Made by a program: the position numbers and the translations under genes. A stretch of DNA of 64,000 nucleotides from Sphingomonas melonis (lineage in GTDB: Bacteria; Pseudomonadota; Alphaproteobacteria; Sphingomonadales; Sphingomonadaceae), in assembly GCF_013409985.1 (NCBI RefSeq), contig NZ_JACCBY010000004.1, forward strand, positions 124,001-188,000, read 5' to 3'. This document shows positions 9,349-17,810 of the stretch, in pieces. Numbering within the stretch: position 1 is the stretch's first letter; each line of letters opens with the position of its first letter. The notes under the pieces were generated by a model. That model saw only the letters and a list, made by a program, of their open reading frames with translations. It had not been told where the DNA came from and searched no databases.

Positions 9349-10590
9349 CTAAACGGGTTGGTCAAGCGAAGTCGGTGGATTTGAGAACCAACGCGGACCG
9401 TGCTCCGTCATGTAGAAGCAATCTTCGATACGAACGCCGAACAGGTCCGGAACATAGAGCCCTGGTTCGTTCGAGAAGCACATGCCTGGTTGAAGCCGCC
9501 CCATTTCACCATGAACCAGGTTTATCGGTTCATGGCCGTCGAGACCTATGCCGTGCCCGGTGCGATGAGACAGCCCTGGAAGCCGATATCCGGGGCCATA
9601 GCCGAGCTTTTCATAGTAACTCCTTACAGCATCATCGACCACTCCCGCCGGCTTCCCGATAATTGCGGCATGAAACGCCACCTGCTGACCTTGCTGCACC
9701 TGCGACCACAGCATTCGCTGGCGATCGGTCGGCTTGCCGACGACGAAGGTACGCGAGACATCAGATTGGTAGCCGTCGACGCTACACCCACAATCCATGA
9801 GGACAATATCCCGGGGCCGAACCACTTGTGGCTCGTTCGAACCGTGTGGCAGAGCGCTCGCTTTCCCGACCAACACCTCCTCGAATTCGGATTTCCCACC
9901 CAGCCTCTCAGTCGCGCCTTTCATGATAGCCTGTACGTCTGCTGGTTTCATGCCAACGCGAACGCGCGGCACAGTGTACCGATAGGCAGCGATGGTTATG
10001 TCCGTTGCGTACTGCATCAGCGCGAGTTCAACCGGCGATTTCACCAAACGGCATCTCGGCACGACATCCGAGGCGCTGCGGAATTTAACTCGGGGCCGGC
10101 TTCGCATCAGGCCATCGACGATAAAGAAGCGGACAGTTTCCTCAATGCCGATCACATCTACGTCTGTCGGTATTGCCGACGCAATTAGTGCGATCGGATC
10201 CTCATCTTCAAGCCATGTATGCACCTGCGCCTCAATGGCGAGCGACTCTCGTACCGAGGGTTCTTCAAATGACGGGGTGATAACGCTGATTTCGCCCATC
10301 ACCGGTATCAAGGCGCAGGTTATCCGCTCGCTGCGCCACCAGTCGATCCCGGTGTAGTATCGCATGCTGGCGCCAGGCTCGACCAAAATGGCGGCAAGAC
10401 CCTGCTCGCGTATAAGCACCTGTGCACGTGCAATCCGTGTGAGGATTTCAGCTGCCGTGATGGGGTTTGGTCGCGGTGGCAACGTCGCTAGCCCTGCGTG
10501 GCTCAATGGCACATTGCCTGTCGCGCCTAATGCAAGCCCCGCCGTCACCCCTCTCAATAGGTCACGTCTCCCTGTCTTATAAAAAACCAT
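9349..10590 (-). CDS. Exported M24-family metallopeptidase (Xaa-Pro aminopeptidase-like)
   Basis: A 413-aa pita-bread metallopeptidase. A Tat-like signal (GRRDLLRG and a hydrophobic stretch to about residue 32) suggests export. An N-terminal creatinase-type domain spans about 45-175; the catalytic domain has all five metal ligands: Asp266 (MDCG), Asp277 (SDVSRT), His346 (HRTGHGIGL), Glu375 (SNEPGLY) and Glu389 (VRIEDC). The family releases residues N-terminal to proline or splits X-Pro dipeptides. It is the first gene of the minus-strand block and is separated from the regulator by about 105 bases. Together with the M2 enzyme it points to breakdown of proline-containing peptides outside the cytoplasm. 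Confidence 0.92.
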   Translation of the reverse strand: MVFYKTGRRDLLRGVTAGLALGATGNVPLSHAGLATLPPRPNPITAAEILTRIARAQVLIREQGLAAILVEPGASMRYYTGIDWWRSERITCALIPVMGEISVITPSFEEPSVRESLAIEAQVHTWLEDEDPIALIASAIPTDVDVIGIEETVRFFIVDGLMRSRPRVKFRSASDVVPRCRLVKSPVELALMQYATDITIAAYRYTVPRVRVGMKPADVQAIMKGATERLGGKSEFEEVLVGKASALPHGSNEPQVVRPRDIVLMDCGCSVDGYQSDVSRTFVVGKPTDRQRMLWSQVQQGQQVAFHAAIIGKPAGVVDDAVRSYYEKLGYGPGYRLPGLSHRTGHGIGLDGHEPINLVHGEMGRLQPGMCFSNEPGLYVPDLFGVRIEDCFYMTEHGPRWFSNPPTSLDQPV

Positions 10591-11014
10591 GCCACACGCC
10601 CGTATTCTGACACCTGATTGTATCTAGTATTGAAAAAATTGCCAATCCGGCAATTTCTTTTGCCGGTTCTGGCGGGCGCGCCTATTGAGCGATGCGAATG
10701 AGATAGGGCAAAATAAGGCTCCTCGCCGTGGCAGAGGCGGCAGCTACAGCGCTACATGTCCCTTGAATCTTAAGCGGAAGGACGCCCGGGCTGTTCGGCG
10801 GAAGAGTTGGTTGATTGACAGCGCGGTGGGCGCCTTTTTTCCGGAACTGACCGCCAGACATGGGAAACAGGAGAACCTCGACCGCCCAAAAAACGACCGG
10901 TTTTCTGGCGATCGAGGATTTTGCCTCCTCAGCGCACTCCGGAGATCGGAAAACCCGTTGCGGAAACCTCCGGCACATTGCAGGGTGCCGGATGTCTTTT
11001 CTGGCAGGGTAACA
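10591..11014. other. Intergenic region ahead of the resolvase, with inverted repeats
   Basis: No gene recognised. It holds the inverted repeat AAATTGCC-5 bp-GGCAATTT (10636-10656), 46 bases before the M24 start and so a candidate operator for that gene. Closer to the resolvase are short repeated elements (TCCGGAGAT, TTGCGGAAACCTCCGG, GTGCCGGATG) that could belong to a res site, but I could not assign sub-sites. The resolvase frame is open through this region back to 10685 but the translation there does not resemble a recombinase. Confidence 0.4.
10636..10656. promoter_or_regulatory. Inverted repeat upstream of the M24 peptidase gene
   Basis: Perfect 8-bp arms AAATTGCC and GGCAATTT separated by five bases, 46 bases upstream of the M24 start codon. 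Spacing and location suit a dimeric HTH regulator, the nearby XRE-cupin protein being the natural candidate. Confidence 0.38.
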
Positions 11015-11659
11015 ATGCTCATCGGATATGTGAGGGTGTCCAAGGCTGACGGGTCACAGACGCTGGCACCCCAGCGCTATGCGTTGCTCGCTGCCGGCGT
11101 CGATCCCTCGCGAATTTATGAAGACCTTGCGTCGGGGCGGCATGACGCCCGTCCTGGCCTGACCGCGTGCCTGAAGGCACTGCAGCCCGGCAACACACTG
11201 GTCCTCTGGAAGCTGGATCGTCTTGGGCGCGACCTCCGCCATCTGGTCATCACGGCCGAGGCGCTGCGCGAACGCGGCATCGGGCTTAAGGTGCTGGCGG
11301 GCGCCGGCGCGCAGATCGACACCACGACAGCCAACGGCCGTCTCGCCTTCGGCATCTTCGCGGCTTTCGCCGAGTTCGAACGTGAGCTTATTGCCGAGCG
11401 CACGCAGGCGGGGCTTGCTGCTGCACGTGCACGAGGCCGGATGGGTGGTCGGCCTCGCAAGATGGATAAGGCCACGCTGGCGATGGCGATGGCCGCCATG
11501 TCCGACCGAAACGCGATCGCAGCCGATGTCGCGCGCCGTCTCGGAATGACGACCACGACGCTCTATATGTACGTGAACGGTGACGGCACGCCTAAGGCGC
11601 CGGGCCAGGCACTGCTCGACGGTGTGCCGTACCGCAAAGAACGGCTGCAAGCCGCGTGA
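11015..11659 (+). CDS. Tn3-type serine recombinase (resolvase)
   Basis: A 214-aa small serine recombinase. The N-terminal catalytic domain begins MLIGYVRVSKAD (nucleophile Ser9) and contains LVLWKLDRLGRDLRHL and GIGLKVLAG; the long E helix (FGIFAAFAEFERELIAERTQ) links to a C-terminal Hin-like HTH (ATTLYMYVNG in place of the usual recognition helix). The frame extends upstream to 10685 without recombinase similarity, so ATG 11015 was chosen. No Tn3 transposase (TnpA, about 1000 aa) is nearby, so it is an orphan resolvase or the remnant of a transposon. It lies directly before the IS1182-like transposase on the opposite strand. Confidence 0.9.
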   Translation: MLIGYVRVSKADGSQTLAPQRYALLAAGVDPSRIYEDLASGRHDARPGLTACLKALQPGNTLVLWKLDRLGRDLRHLVITAEALRERGIGLKVLAGAGAQIDTTTANGRLAFGIFAAFAEFERELIAERTQAGLAAARARGRMGGRPRKMDKATLAMAMAAMSDRNAIAADVARRLGMTTTTLYMYVNGDGTPKAPGQALLDGVPYRKERLQAA

Positions 11660-11682
11660 TGCATCACGCCGCGCCTCAGCGA

Positions 11683-13179
11683 CTAGGCATATCGTCGAGC
11701 AGGCGAGGCGATCACGTCGTGTTCAATCGACCGGGCCGAGATCGCAGCCGGCGTCAGCGCTGCGGGGATGCATACTCCCCGGCGTGGCTTGCCCGTCAGC
11801 CGCTGGGGTCGCGCCAGGATCATCAGATTCATCACCGCAGCGCCGATCAGGAACTCTTCTTCAGCTCCGCGTATGCCCCGCAGGTGAAGCCGCCTCATGC
11901 CATGCTTGCCCTTGGCGTCAGCGAAGAACCGTTCGACCCCTCGCCGCAATCGCATCGAGCGCTTGTAGAGGCCGGTTTCCGTTTCCGCTCTGGCAAGATC
12001 GCGGACGTCCTCATCATCCAGACGGACAAGAGTACGGCGTCGCGCCTTCGTGCATTTCTTTCGAAGCACGCACGCCTCGCAGTCCCGGGCATCGGCAGCA
12101 TAACGGTGTACGCCGGTGGGCAGGTGAAATGCGTGGTGCCGGAGGAGCCTACCGTTCGGACAGGTAAAGCTGTCGGTGTCTCGATCATAGCTGAAGGCCG
12201 TTCGCGGCAGCTTGCCCTTGGTCTGCCGCGTCCGATCGATCACGGGGATGTGTGGGATCGCGCCGTGGTCCCGGACGAAGCCCAGGAAGCCGGCGCTGCC
12301 GTAGGCCTTATCGGCAGCAACCCGCTTGGGGTGGAAGTCGAACCGATCTGCCGCCCTCTCGAGCATGACGCGGCCGGCATCGACCTCCTCCGCGAAACGA
12401 GCCGGCGTCGCCTCGACATCAAGCGCAACGCCACTCGGGGTGTCAACCAGCGCGTTGAGGGCGTAGCCAAACCGGCCCCGCACCGTTCGCGCCGACCAGG
12501 CTGCGGCAGGATCTGTTCGAGAGACGCCTTGGCAGCTCTTCGAGCGCGCCATTTCCCAGACGGCATCTCCTGTGTCTTGCACCCATTCCCGAACCGCGCG
12601 CGATGCGTTGGCGACATACGGCAGGTAGCCAGGAACGGTCTTACGCTGCCAGCTTGCATCAGCCGCTATAAACGACGCGTCGATCGCGGCGTCTTTTCCT
12701 CCGACCAGCCTTTCGTCGATGCAGCGTCGAACGGTGCTGTCGAACAGGGTCCGGAAGACGCCGGCGTCACGGAAGCGGCCATGTCGGTTTTTGCTGAACG
12801 TCGAGTGGTGCGGAACCCTGTCTTCCGGCGCGAGACGGCAGAACCAGCGGTAAGCCAGATTGTAGCGCATCTCCTCGCACAGGCGCCGCTCGGACGTGAT
12901 CGCGTAGATGCGGCCAATCAGGGTCATGCGGATGAGGAGCTCGGGATCGACCGATGGTCGCCCCCGTGCACTGTAGTGACCGGCCAGTGCCTGCCTAAGC
13001 TCGCTCGTGTCGAGACATCGGCCGATGCGACGCAGCAGGTGGTTTGCGGGCAACATGGCTTCTATGGTGCGGCGGGACGCCACTTCCCGCCCACCGCGAC
13101 AGGCTGGTCCCATCATGGCGGCGCTCCTCTCGGCAGGAGTGAAACGAAGGAGCGACCCGACATGTCCGGCATTTTTCAA
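11683..13179 (-). CDS. IS1182-family DDE transposase
   Basis: A full-length 498-aa transposase. The N-terminal DUF772 region (HLLRRIGRCLD, GRPSVDPELLIRM, SERRLCEEMRYNLAYRWFCRL, HSTFSKNRHGRFRD) is highly typical of IS1182 elements. Catalytic acids are visible in DAAIDASFIAAD, RVAADKAYGSAGF and GVERFFADAKGKHGMRR, and a Cys-rich patch (CEACVLRKKC) precedes the last block. No frameshift is seen, so the element may be active. The C-terminal end lies only 24 bases from the resolvase stop on the other strand. Confidence 0.93.
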   Translation of the reverse strand: MKNAGHVGSLLRFTPAERSAAMMGPACRGGREVASRRTIEAMLPANHLLRRIGRCLDTSELRQALAGHYSARGRPSVDPELLIRMTLIGRIYAITSERRLCEEMRYNLAYRWFCRLAPEDRVPHHSTFSKNRHGRFRDAGVFRTLFDSTVRRCIDERLVGGKDAAIDASFIAADASWQRKTVPGYLPYVANASRAVREWVQDTGDAVWEMARSKSCQGVSRTDPAAAWSARTVRGRFGYALNALVDTPSGVALDVEATPARFAEEVDAGRVMLERAADRFDFHPKRVAADKAYGSAGFLGFVRDHGAIPHIPVIDRTRQTKGKLPRTAFSYDRDTDSFTCPNGRLLRHHAFHLPTGVHRYAADARDCEACVLRKKCTKARRRTLVRLDDEDVRDLARAETETGLYKRSMRLRRGVERFFADAKGKHGMRRLHLRGIRGAEEEFLIGAAVMNLMILARPQRLTGKPRRGVCIPAALTPAAISARSIEHDVIASPARRYA

Positions 13180-13200
13180 CAGGCCCGGACGGTTGTGATC
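11683..13200 (-). mobile_element. IS1182-like insertion sequence (ends not precisely resolved)
   Basis: The element is defined by its intact transposase. TTTTTCAACAGGCC just upstream of the transposase start resembles the tips of related elements, but I found no matching inverted copy near 11660-11680, so the left end may be lost or lies within the resolvase junction. No target duplication could be identified. Confidence 0.6.
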
Positions 13201-13371
13201 CTGCCCGTTGACGCACGGATTCGTGCCGGTTTCAAAGTGTCAAAAGGGCGCTTCACAAGCCCGCTCACGGTTCGAGGGGACGACCCGTTCACGCCCCATG
13301 CCCTCCCGCGTGAACGAGCGTCTGCTTTGTCGTGATCGACGCCCGAAAGCGGCCATTCCGGTTTCCACCAA

Positions 13372-13562
13372 GGCTGTGTGGAAACGGCCGTGGTTGTTGG
13401 TTGGATTGACGCGCGCGGGGTTGGTCGTTCAGCCCTGCAGTGCAGCGATGAGCCCTGGCACGCCGAGGAGGGCGATGGTGCGCTTGATGTTGTAGGCCAG
13501 GATGTGGAGGCTGGCCTCGGTCGCGACGTTCCCGACCATCCTCATGCTGCCCCGTATCAGCA
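13372..13562 (-). mobile_element. 3' remnant of a second insertion sequence
   Basis: On the minus strand, 13562 to 13429 encodes the last 44 or so residues of a transposase: LIRGSMRMVGNVATE, then LHILAYNIKRTIALLG and a TGA stop. This tail is common in IS1182/IS5-type transposases but differs from the intact copy next door. GGCTGTGTGGAAAC at 13372 looks like a terminal repeat, and GTTTCCAC at 13361 makes an inverted pair with GTGGAAAC at 13378. The rest of the gene is missing, cut off about 25 bases before the fixL start codon. Confidence 0.7.
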
Positions 13563-13589
13563 TCGCCCTGGGTAAGATAAGGGGATCGG

Positions 13590-15110
13590 ATGACGCGGAC
13601 ATCGCATGACCACCGGATCGCGGATCAGATGGCGCGCTTCGTCGAGGGCGTCAGCGACCGTGCGGTCATGCTGCTCGACCCCGCGGGGCGGGTAACGGCG
13701 TGTACGCCGGCGACGATGGCGCTGCTCGGCTGGCCGCAGGAGGCGCTGGTCGGCCGGTCCGCCGCAATTCTCTATGCCGCCACCGATGCCGCCGACCGGC
13801 TTGCCGCCGATCTCGCCGCCGCGGCAGCCGCATCGGCGGCACATCGCTGCGAGCAATGGCGGCTGCGGCGCGACCGGTCGGAGTTCCTCGGCGAGACGAT
13901 CCTGGTCGCGCTGCGCGACGACGCCGGCACGCTGACCGGCTTCGGCCAGGCGATCGCCGACGTCACCGCCAGCCACGCCTCCAGACTGGCGCGCCGGCAG
14001 AGCGAATCGCACGTCCGCTCGATCCTCGCCACCGTGCCCGATGCGATGATCGTCATCGATGCGAAGGGCCTGATCCTCTCGTTCAGCGCCGCGGCGGAGC
14101 GGCTGTTCGGCTTCACCGAAGCGGAGGTCGCCGGGCGCAACGTCAGCATCCTGATGCCCGCCCCCTATCGCGACCAGCACGACGATTATATCGCCCGCTA
14201 CGAGCGGACCGGCGAGCGCCGGATCATCGGCATCGGCCGCGTCGTCACCGGCCAGCGGCGCGACGGCACGCAATTTCCAATGGAATTGTCAGTCGGCGAG
14301 GCGCGCGACGAGGGCCACCGCCTGTTCACCGGCTTCATCCGCGATCTGACCGCGCAGCAGGTGGCCGAACTGCGCATGAAGGAATTGCAGTCTGAACTGA
14401 TCCACGTCTCGCGGATCAGCGCGATGGGCACGATGGCCTCGACCCTGGCGCACGAGCTCAACCAGCCGCTGACCGCCATCGCCAATTACCTGGAGGCGGG
14501 GCGCGACATCCTCGACCGGGACGGCGCGGCCGGGGCGGCGGACCTGCTGCGCGAGGCGATGGCCGAGGCGGCGCAGGAGGCCTTGCGTGCCGGCCAGATC
14601 GTCCGCCGGCTGCGCGACTTCGTCTCGCGCGGCGAGACCGAGCGCGCCGTGCAGGCGCTGCCGCCGATGATCGAGGAGGCGGCGCGGCTCGGCCTGCTCG
14701 GCGCGACCGAACATGGCATCCGCCTGTTCCGCGACTTCGATCCGGCTGCCGCGCACGTCCTTGCCGACCGGGTCCAGATCCAGCAGGTGCTGGTCAATCT
14801 GCTGCGCAACGCCGCCGAGGCGGTGGTGGGGACCGACCGGCGCGACATCACCGTCGCCACCCGCCGCATCGGCGCGATGGTCGAGATCATGGTGGCGGAC
14901 ACTGGCCCGGGCATCGCCGCGACGATCGCGCCACGCCTGTTCGAGGCGTTCGCCAGCGGCAAGGACCATGGTATGGGCCTCGGCCTGTCGATATCGCGCA
15001 CCATCGTGGAGGCGCATGGCGGCCGGATCTGGGCGGAGCCGGGCGCCGACGGCGGCGCGGTCTTCCGCTTCACCGTCTGGAGCGGGGATACGGAGGAGGA
15101 GCATGACTAA
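13590..15110 (+). CDS. fixL: FixL-type PAS-haem oxygen-sensing histidine kinase
   Basis: A 506-aa soluble kinase with two PAS domains (about 15-125 and 140-255) and HisKA/HATPase domains (about 275-495). The second PAS matches FixL: aligning to Bradyrhizobium FixL from memory, the haem ligand His200 corresponds to His197 in [11 protein letters not shown], Arg206 to Arg203 and Arg220 to Arg217 in IIGIGR, while the His214 position is Arg211. The H-box is LAHELNQPL with His288; [19 protein letters not shown] and GMGLGLSIS are the N and G boxes. The start has AAGGGGATC upstream. It overlaps fixJ (ATGACTAA). The IS remnant ends about 25 bases upstream, so its native promoter may be displaced. Confidence 0.92.
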   Translation: MTRTSHDHRIADQMARFVEGVSDRAVMLLDPAGRVTACTPATMALLGWPQEALVGRSAAILYAATDAADRLAADLAAAAAASAAHRCEQWRLRRDRSEFLGETILVALRDDAGTLTGFGQAIADVTASHASRLARRQSESHVRSILATVPDAMIVIDAKGLILSFSAAAERLFGFTEAEVAGRNVSILMPAPYRDQHDDYIARYERTGERRIIGIGRVVTGQRRDGTQFPMELSVGEARDEGHRLFTGFIRDLTAQQVAELRMKELQSELIHVSRISAMGTMASTLAHELNQPLTAIANYLEAGRDILDRDGAAGAADLLREAMAEAAQEALRAGQIVRRLRDFVSRGETERAVQALPPMIEEAARLGLLGATEHGIRLFRDFDPAAAHVLADRVQIQQVLVNLLRNAAEAVVGTDRRDITVATRRIGAMVEIMVADTGPGIAATIAPRLFEAFASGKDHGMGLGLSISRTIVEAHGGRIWAEPGADGGAVFRFTVWSGDTEEEHD

Positions 15111-15732
15111 ACCGCGGCACGTCCATGTCGTCGACGACGAGGAGTCGGTGCGCCGCTCGATCGGCTTCATGCTGCGCACCGCGGGCTTCACCGTCGCGAC
15201 CTGGGAAAGCGGCGTCGCCTTCCTGCGCGTGGCCAAGGCGGCTGAGCCGGGCTGTATCCTGCTCGACGTGCGGATGCCGGAGATGGACGGCTTGGCGGTG
15301 CAGCGCGACCTCGCGGCGAGCGGCATCGCCATGCCGGTGATCGTCCTGACCGGCCACGGCGACATCGCCACCGCGGTCGCCGCGATGCAGGCGGGGGCGA
15401 TCCACTTCCTCGAAAAGCCGTTCGAGAAGGCGGCGCTGCTCGCCGCGCTCGCGACCGGGTTCGAGCGGCTCGACAGCCACGACGCGGCCCTGGCCGACCG
15501 GCAGGCGGCGGCGGTGCGCATCGCCGCGCTGACCCCGCGCGAGCGCGACGTGCTGCACGGCCTCGCCCGCGGCCACCCCAACAAGACGATCGCCTATGAC
15601 CTGGGCATCAGCCCGCGCACGGTCGAGGTGCATCGCGCCAACGTGATGACCAAGCTCGACGTCCACAGCCTGTCCGACGCGCTGCGCATCGCCTTCGCCG
15701 CGGGCATCGGCGGTATCGGGAATATTCCGTAA
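15103..15732 (+). CDS. fixJ: FixJ-type response regulator
   Basis: A 209-aa response regulator with a receiver domain (phospho-acceptor Asp55 in [11 protein letters not shown], conserved Lys in LEKPFE) and a LuxR/FixJ HTH ([20 protein letters not shown], then [17 protein letters not shown]). The ATG at 15103 overlaps the kinase stop, and GGAGGAG lies upstream; the longer open frame begins inside the kinase gene and is not used. It is the cognate partner of the haem kinase, expected to activate genes when oxygen falls. Immediate downstream genes (receiver, universal stress protein, OmpW, then a zinc dehydrogenase) are typical low-oxygen functions, but I found no convincing FixK/FNR box. Confidence 0.93.
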   Translation: MTKPRHVHVVDDEESVRRSIGFMLRTAGFTVATWESGVAFLRVAKAAEPGCILLDVRMPEMDGLAVQRDLAASGIAMPVIVLTGHGDIATAVAAMQAGAIHFLEKPFEKAALLAALATGFERLDSHDAALADRQAAAVRIAALTPRERDVLHGLARGHPNKTIAYDLGISPRTVEVHRANVMTKLDVHSLSDALRIAFAAGIGGIGNIP

Positions 15733-15785
15733 CGACGCCGCCGCTGCGAGCCGCCACACCGGCGGTTCCGACAGTGGAGGATAAG

Positions 15786-16175
15786 ATGACGAACAGCCAG
15801 AGCCCGCCCCCCGTCCGCCGCGCGCTGTTGGTCGAGGACGACGAGGGGGTGCGCCGCTCGCTGCAACTGCTGCTGCACTGGCGCGGTTTCGAGGTGCGCT
15901 CCTTCGCCGCCGCCGGGCCGTTGCTCAGCACCGCCGCGATCGAGCCGGCGGACCTCCTGATCGCCGACTATCGCCTGCCCGACGGCACCGGCATCGACGT
16001 CGCGCGCGCGCTGCGCGCGCGTGGCTGGGCCGGCCGGTCGATCCTGATCACCGGCTTCCCGCATGCGGATGTGAGCGAAGCGGCAGCGGCGCACGGCTTT
16101 GCCGCGGTGCTGGAGAAGCCGTTGCGCCCGCACCTGCTGGTCGCGGCGCTGAAGGACGGTGCGGCGTCCGTATAA
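15786..16175 (+). CDS. Stand-alone receiver-domain protein
   Basis: A 129-aa single receiver (CheY-like) with no output domain. Acidic pocket VEDDEG near residues 16-21, phospho-acceptor Asp61 in LIADYRLPDG, Thr/Ser switch region ILITGFP and Lys in LEKPLRP. ATG 15786 has GGAGGATAAG immediately upstream; a GTG at 15774 is less likely. It follows fixJ by about 50 bases and could tune phosphoryl flow from FixL, as FixT-like or single-receiver proteins do in other systems; that is inference. Confidence 0.87.
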   Translation: MTNSQSPPPVRRALLVEDDEGVRRSLQLLLHWRGFEVRSFAAAGPLLSTAAIEPADLLIADYRLPDGTGIDVARALRARGWAGRSILITGFPHADVSEAAAAHGFAAVLEKPLRPHLLVAALKDGAASV

Positions 16176-16176
16176 T
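16171..16176 (+). promoter_or_regulatory. Possible -10 element ahead of the universal stress gene
   Basis: TATAAT overlaps the receiver stop codon and lies about 70 bases before the usp start. No good -35 hexamer is seen 16-18 bases upstream, as expected for an activator-dependent promoter, though it may be chance. Confidence 0.3.
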
Positions 16177-16247
16177 TGCGGATGCACGGCCCAGGCGGCG
16201 CGCTCTAGCCAGAGGGGGTTACGATCCTCCAGCACGGGGCGAATGCC

Positions 16248-17048
16248 ATGAAGACCATCCTTCTGCTGATCCACGACGATGACGGCCAGGAAGGGCGCCT
16301 GCAGGTGGCGCTCGATCTCTGCCGCGCCACCGGCGGGCATCTCTCCTGTCTCGATGTCACCTATGCGCCGCCGATCGTCGGCGGCTTCTACGACGATGCC
16401 TATGCCGTCGGCGAGTTGCTCGTCGAGGAGACCGCACGCGAGCGGGACAACAAGCGCATGCTGACCGCGCGCCTGGCCGGCGAAGACGTGCCCTGGGACT
16501 GGATCGACATGACCGGCGACTTCGCGCCCTGTCTGCAACGCGCCGCGGCGCTGGCCGACGTGATCGTCGTCAACCGGCACGTCGGCGGGCTGTGCTACCC
16601 CGACATGCGCGGCGCGACCGCCGAACTGGTCGTCCGGTCGGGCAAGCCGGTGATCGCGGTGCCGCCCGCCTGCCGGCGGCTCGACCGCGACACCGCGCTG
16701 GTCGCCTGGGACGGCTCGCACGCCGCCACCGCGGCGCTGCGCGCGGCGGTGCCGCTGCTGCAACGCACCGGCCGCGTCACCATCGTGGAGGGGCAGGACG
16801 GATCGGTCGTGATCCCCGCCGAAGACGCCGCGACCTATCTGTCGCGCTATGACGTCCATGCCGAGGTGCGCCGGCTGGCGACGCCGCGGGGCGCCGGCGC
16901 GGCGCTGCTCGCCGAGGCCGCGTCGGGTGCGTTCGGCTATCTGGTGATGGGCGGGTTCGGCCATGCCCGGCTGACCGAGATGCTGTTCGGCGGGGTCACC
17001 CGCGCGCTGCTCGCCGACTGCCCGATCCCGCTCTTCCTGGCGCACTGA
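16248..17048 (+). CDS. Tandem universal stress protein (UspA family)
   Basis: A 266-aa cytoplasmic protein with two Usp folds. The first begins MKTILLLIHDDD and is degenerate; the second (about 150-265) has VAWDGSHAATAAL and ends GYLVMGGFGHARLTEMLFGGVTRALL, the G-2x-G-9x-G-S/T type nucleotide-binding motif. Usp tandem proteins are induced under oxygen limitation and stasis in many proteobacteria. It precedes ompW by 35 bases and is probably co-transcribed with it. Confidence 0.9.
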   Translation: MKTILLLIHDDDGQEGRLQVALDLCRATGGHLSCLDVTYAPPIVGGFYDDAYAVGELLVEETARERDNKRMLTARLAGEDVPWDWIDMTGDFAPCLQRAAALADVIVVNRHVGGLCYPDMRGATAELVVRSGKPVIAVPPACRRLDRDTALVAWDGSHAATAALRAAVPLLQRTGRVTIVEGQDGSVVIPAEDAATYLSRYDVHAEVRRLATPRGAGAALLAEAASGAFGYLVMGGFGHARLTEMLFGGVTRALLADCPIPLFLAH

Positions 17049-17083
17049 CGCGCCCACCCCTCTACCAGCCAAGGAGGCCATCC

Positions 17084-17770
17084 ATGAACCGTGTTCTCGG
17101 CGCGACGCTCGCGCCCGCCCTCGCGCTCGTCCTCGCCACCCCCGCCGCCGCGCAGAGCGACGCGCGCGTCGGCCTCGCCCGGGGCGACGTGCTGCTGCGG
17201 CTGCGCGGCATCCTCGTCGCGCCGAACGAGCGGTCGAGCGGCATCGCCCCCGCCTTCCCGTCCGAACGGGTCAAGGTCGGCGACGCGGTGATGCCCGAGG
17301 TCGACCTGACCTGGATGGCGAGCGACCATATCGGCGTCGAACTGATCGCCTCGACGACCAAGCACACCGCCGCCGGCCGGACCGGCACGACCGGATCGAT
17401 CGGCGATCTCGCCTCGACCTGGGTGCTGCCGCCGACCGCGACGGTCCAATATCATCTCAACCCGCGCGGCCACGTCCGGCCCTATGTCGGCGGCGGGATC
17501 AACTATACCGTCTTCTGGAACGAAAAGGCGTCCAAGGGGCTGGAGGCCGCCGTCGGCCGCACGCGCGTGCACATGAGCGACAGCGTCGGCTGGGCGGCGC
17601 AGGCGGGCGTCGACATCGATCTCAACCGCCGGCTGTTCCTCAACCTCGACGCCAAATATATCGACATGGACACCAACGTGCGTCTGACGACCACGGCGAT
17701 CGGCACGCAACGGACGCGCCTGCACCTCGATCCGTTCGTGTTCGGCGTCGGCGTCGGCCTGCGGCTGTGA
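17084..17770 (+). CDS. ompW: OmpW-family outer-membrane protein
   Basis: A 228-aa eight-stranded beta-barrel. Signal peptide residues 1-23 end in TPAAAQ; the mature part carries the OmpW signatures GDVLLRLRGILVAP, PTATVQYHLNP and RPYVGGGINYTVFWNE, and ends in a beta-strand GVGVGLRL. OmpW forms a narrow hydrophobic channel and is often under oxygen control. AAGGAGG lies just before the ATG. It shares an operon with the universal stress gene and ends in a strong hairpin shared with the convergent dehydrogenase gene. Confidence 0.93.
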   Translation: MNRVLGATLAPALALVLATPAAAQSDARVGLARGDVLLRLRGILVAPNERSSGIAPAFPSERVKVGDAVMPEVDLTWMASDHIGVELIASTTKHTAAGRTGTTGSIGDLASTWVLPPTATVQYHLNPRGHVRPYVGGGINYTVFWNEKASKGLEAAVGRTRVHMSDSVGWAAQAGVDIDLNRRLFLNLDAKYIDMDTNVRLTTTAIGTQRTRLHLDPFVFGVGVGLRL

Positions 17771-17777
17771 GCCGAAG

Positions 17778-17802
17778 GGGGGCGGCTGGTACTGCCGCCC
17801 CC
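17778..17802. terminator. Bidirectional hairpin between ompW and the zinc dehydrogenase gene
   Basis: Perfect 9-bp arms GGGGGCGGC and GCCGCCCCC around a 7-base loop, located between two convergent stop codons. There is no long T run, but position and stability suit a shared terminator. Confidence 0.65.
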
Positions 17803-17810
17803 GCGTTCAC

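Noticed and set aside
10685-11014. N-terminal extension of the resolvase
   Set aside because: The frame is open, but serine resolvases start at the YVRVS strand; the extra 110 residues show no family similarity.
11656-13335. A 559-codon plus-strand frame
   Set aside because: Mirror of the IS1182-like transposase, which has intact family motifs on the minus strand.
15719-15728. Palindrome GGAATATTCC
   Set aside because: It overlaps the last codons of fixJ; as a regulatory site it has no clear target and 10-bp palindromes are expected by chance.
15594-17081. A 495-codon minus-strand frame
   Set aside because: Antisense to the receiver and universal stress genes; Arg/Gly/His-rich with no motif.
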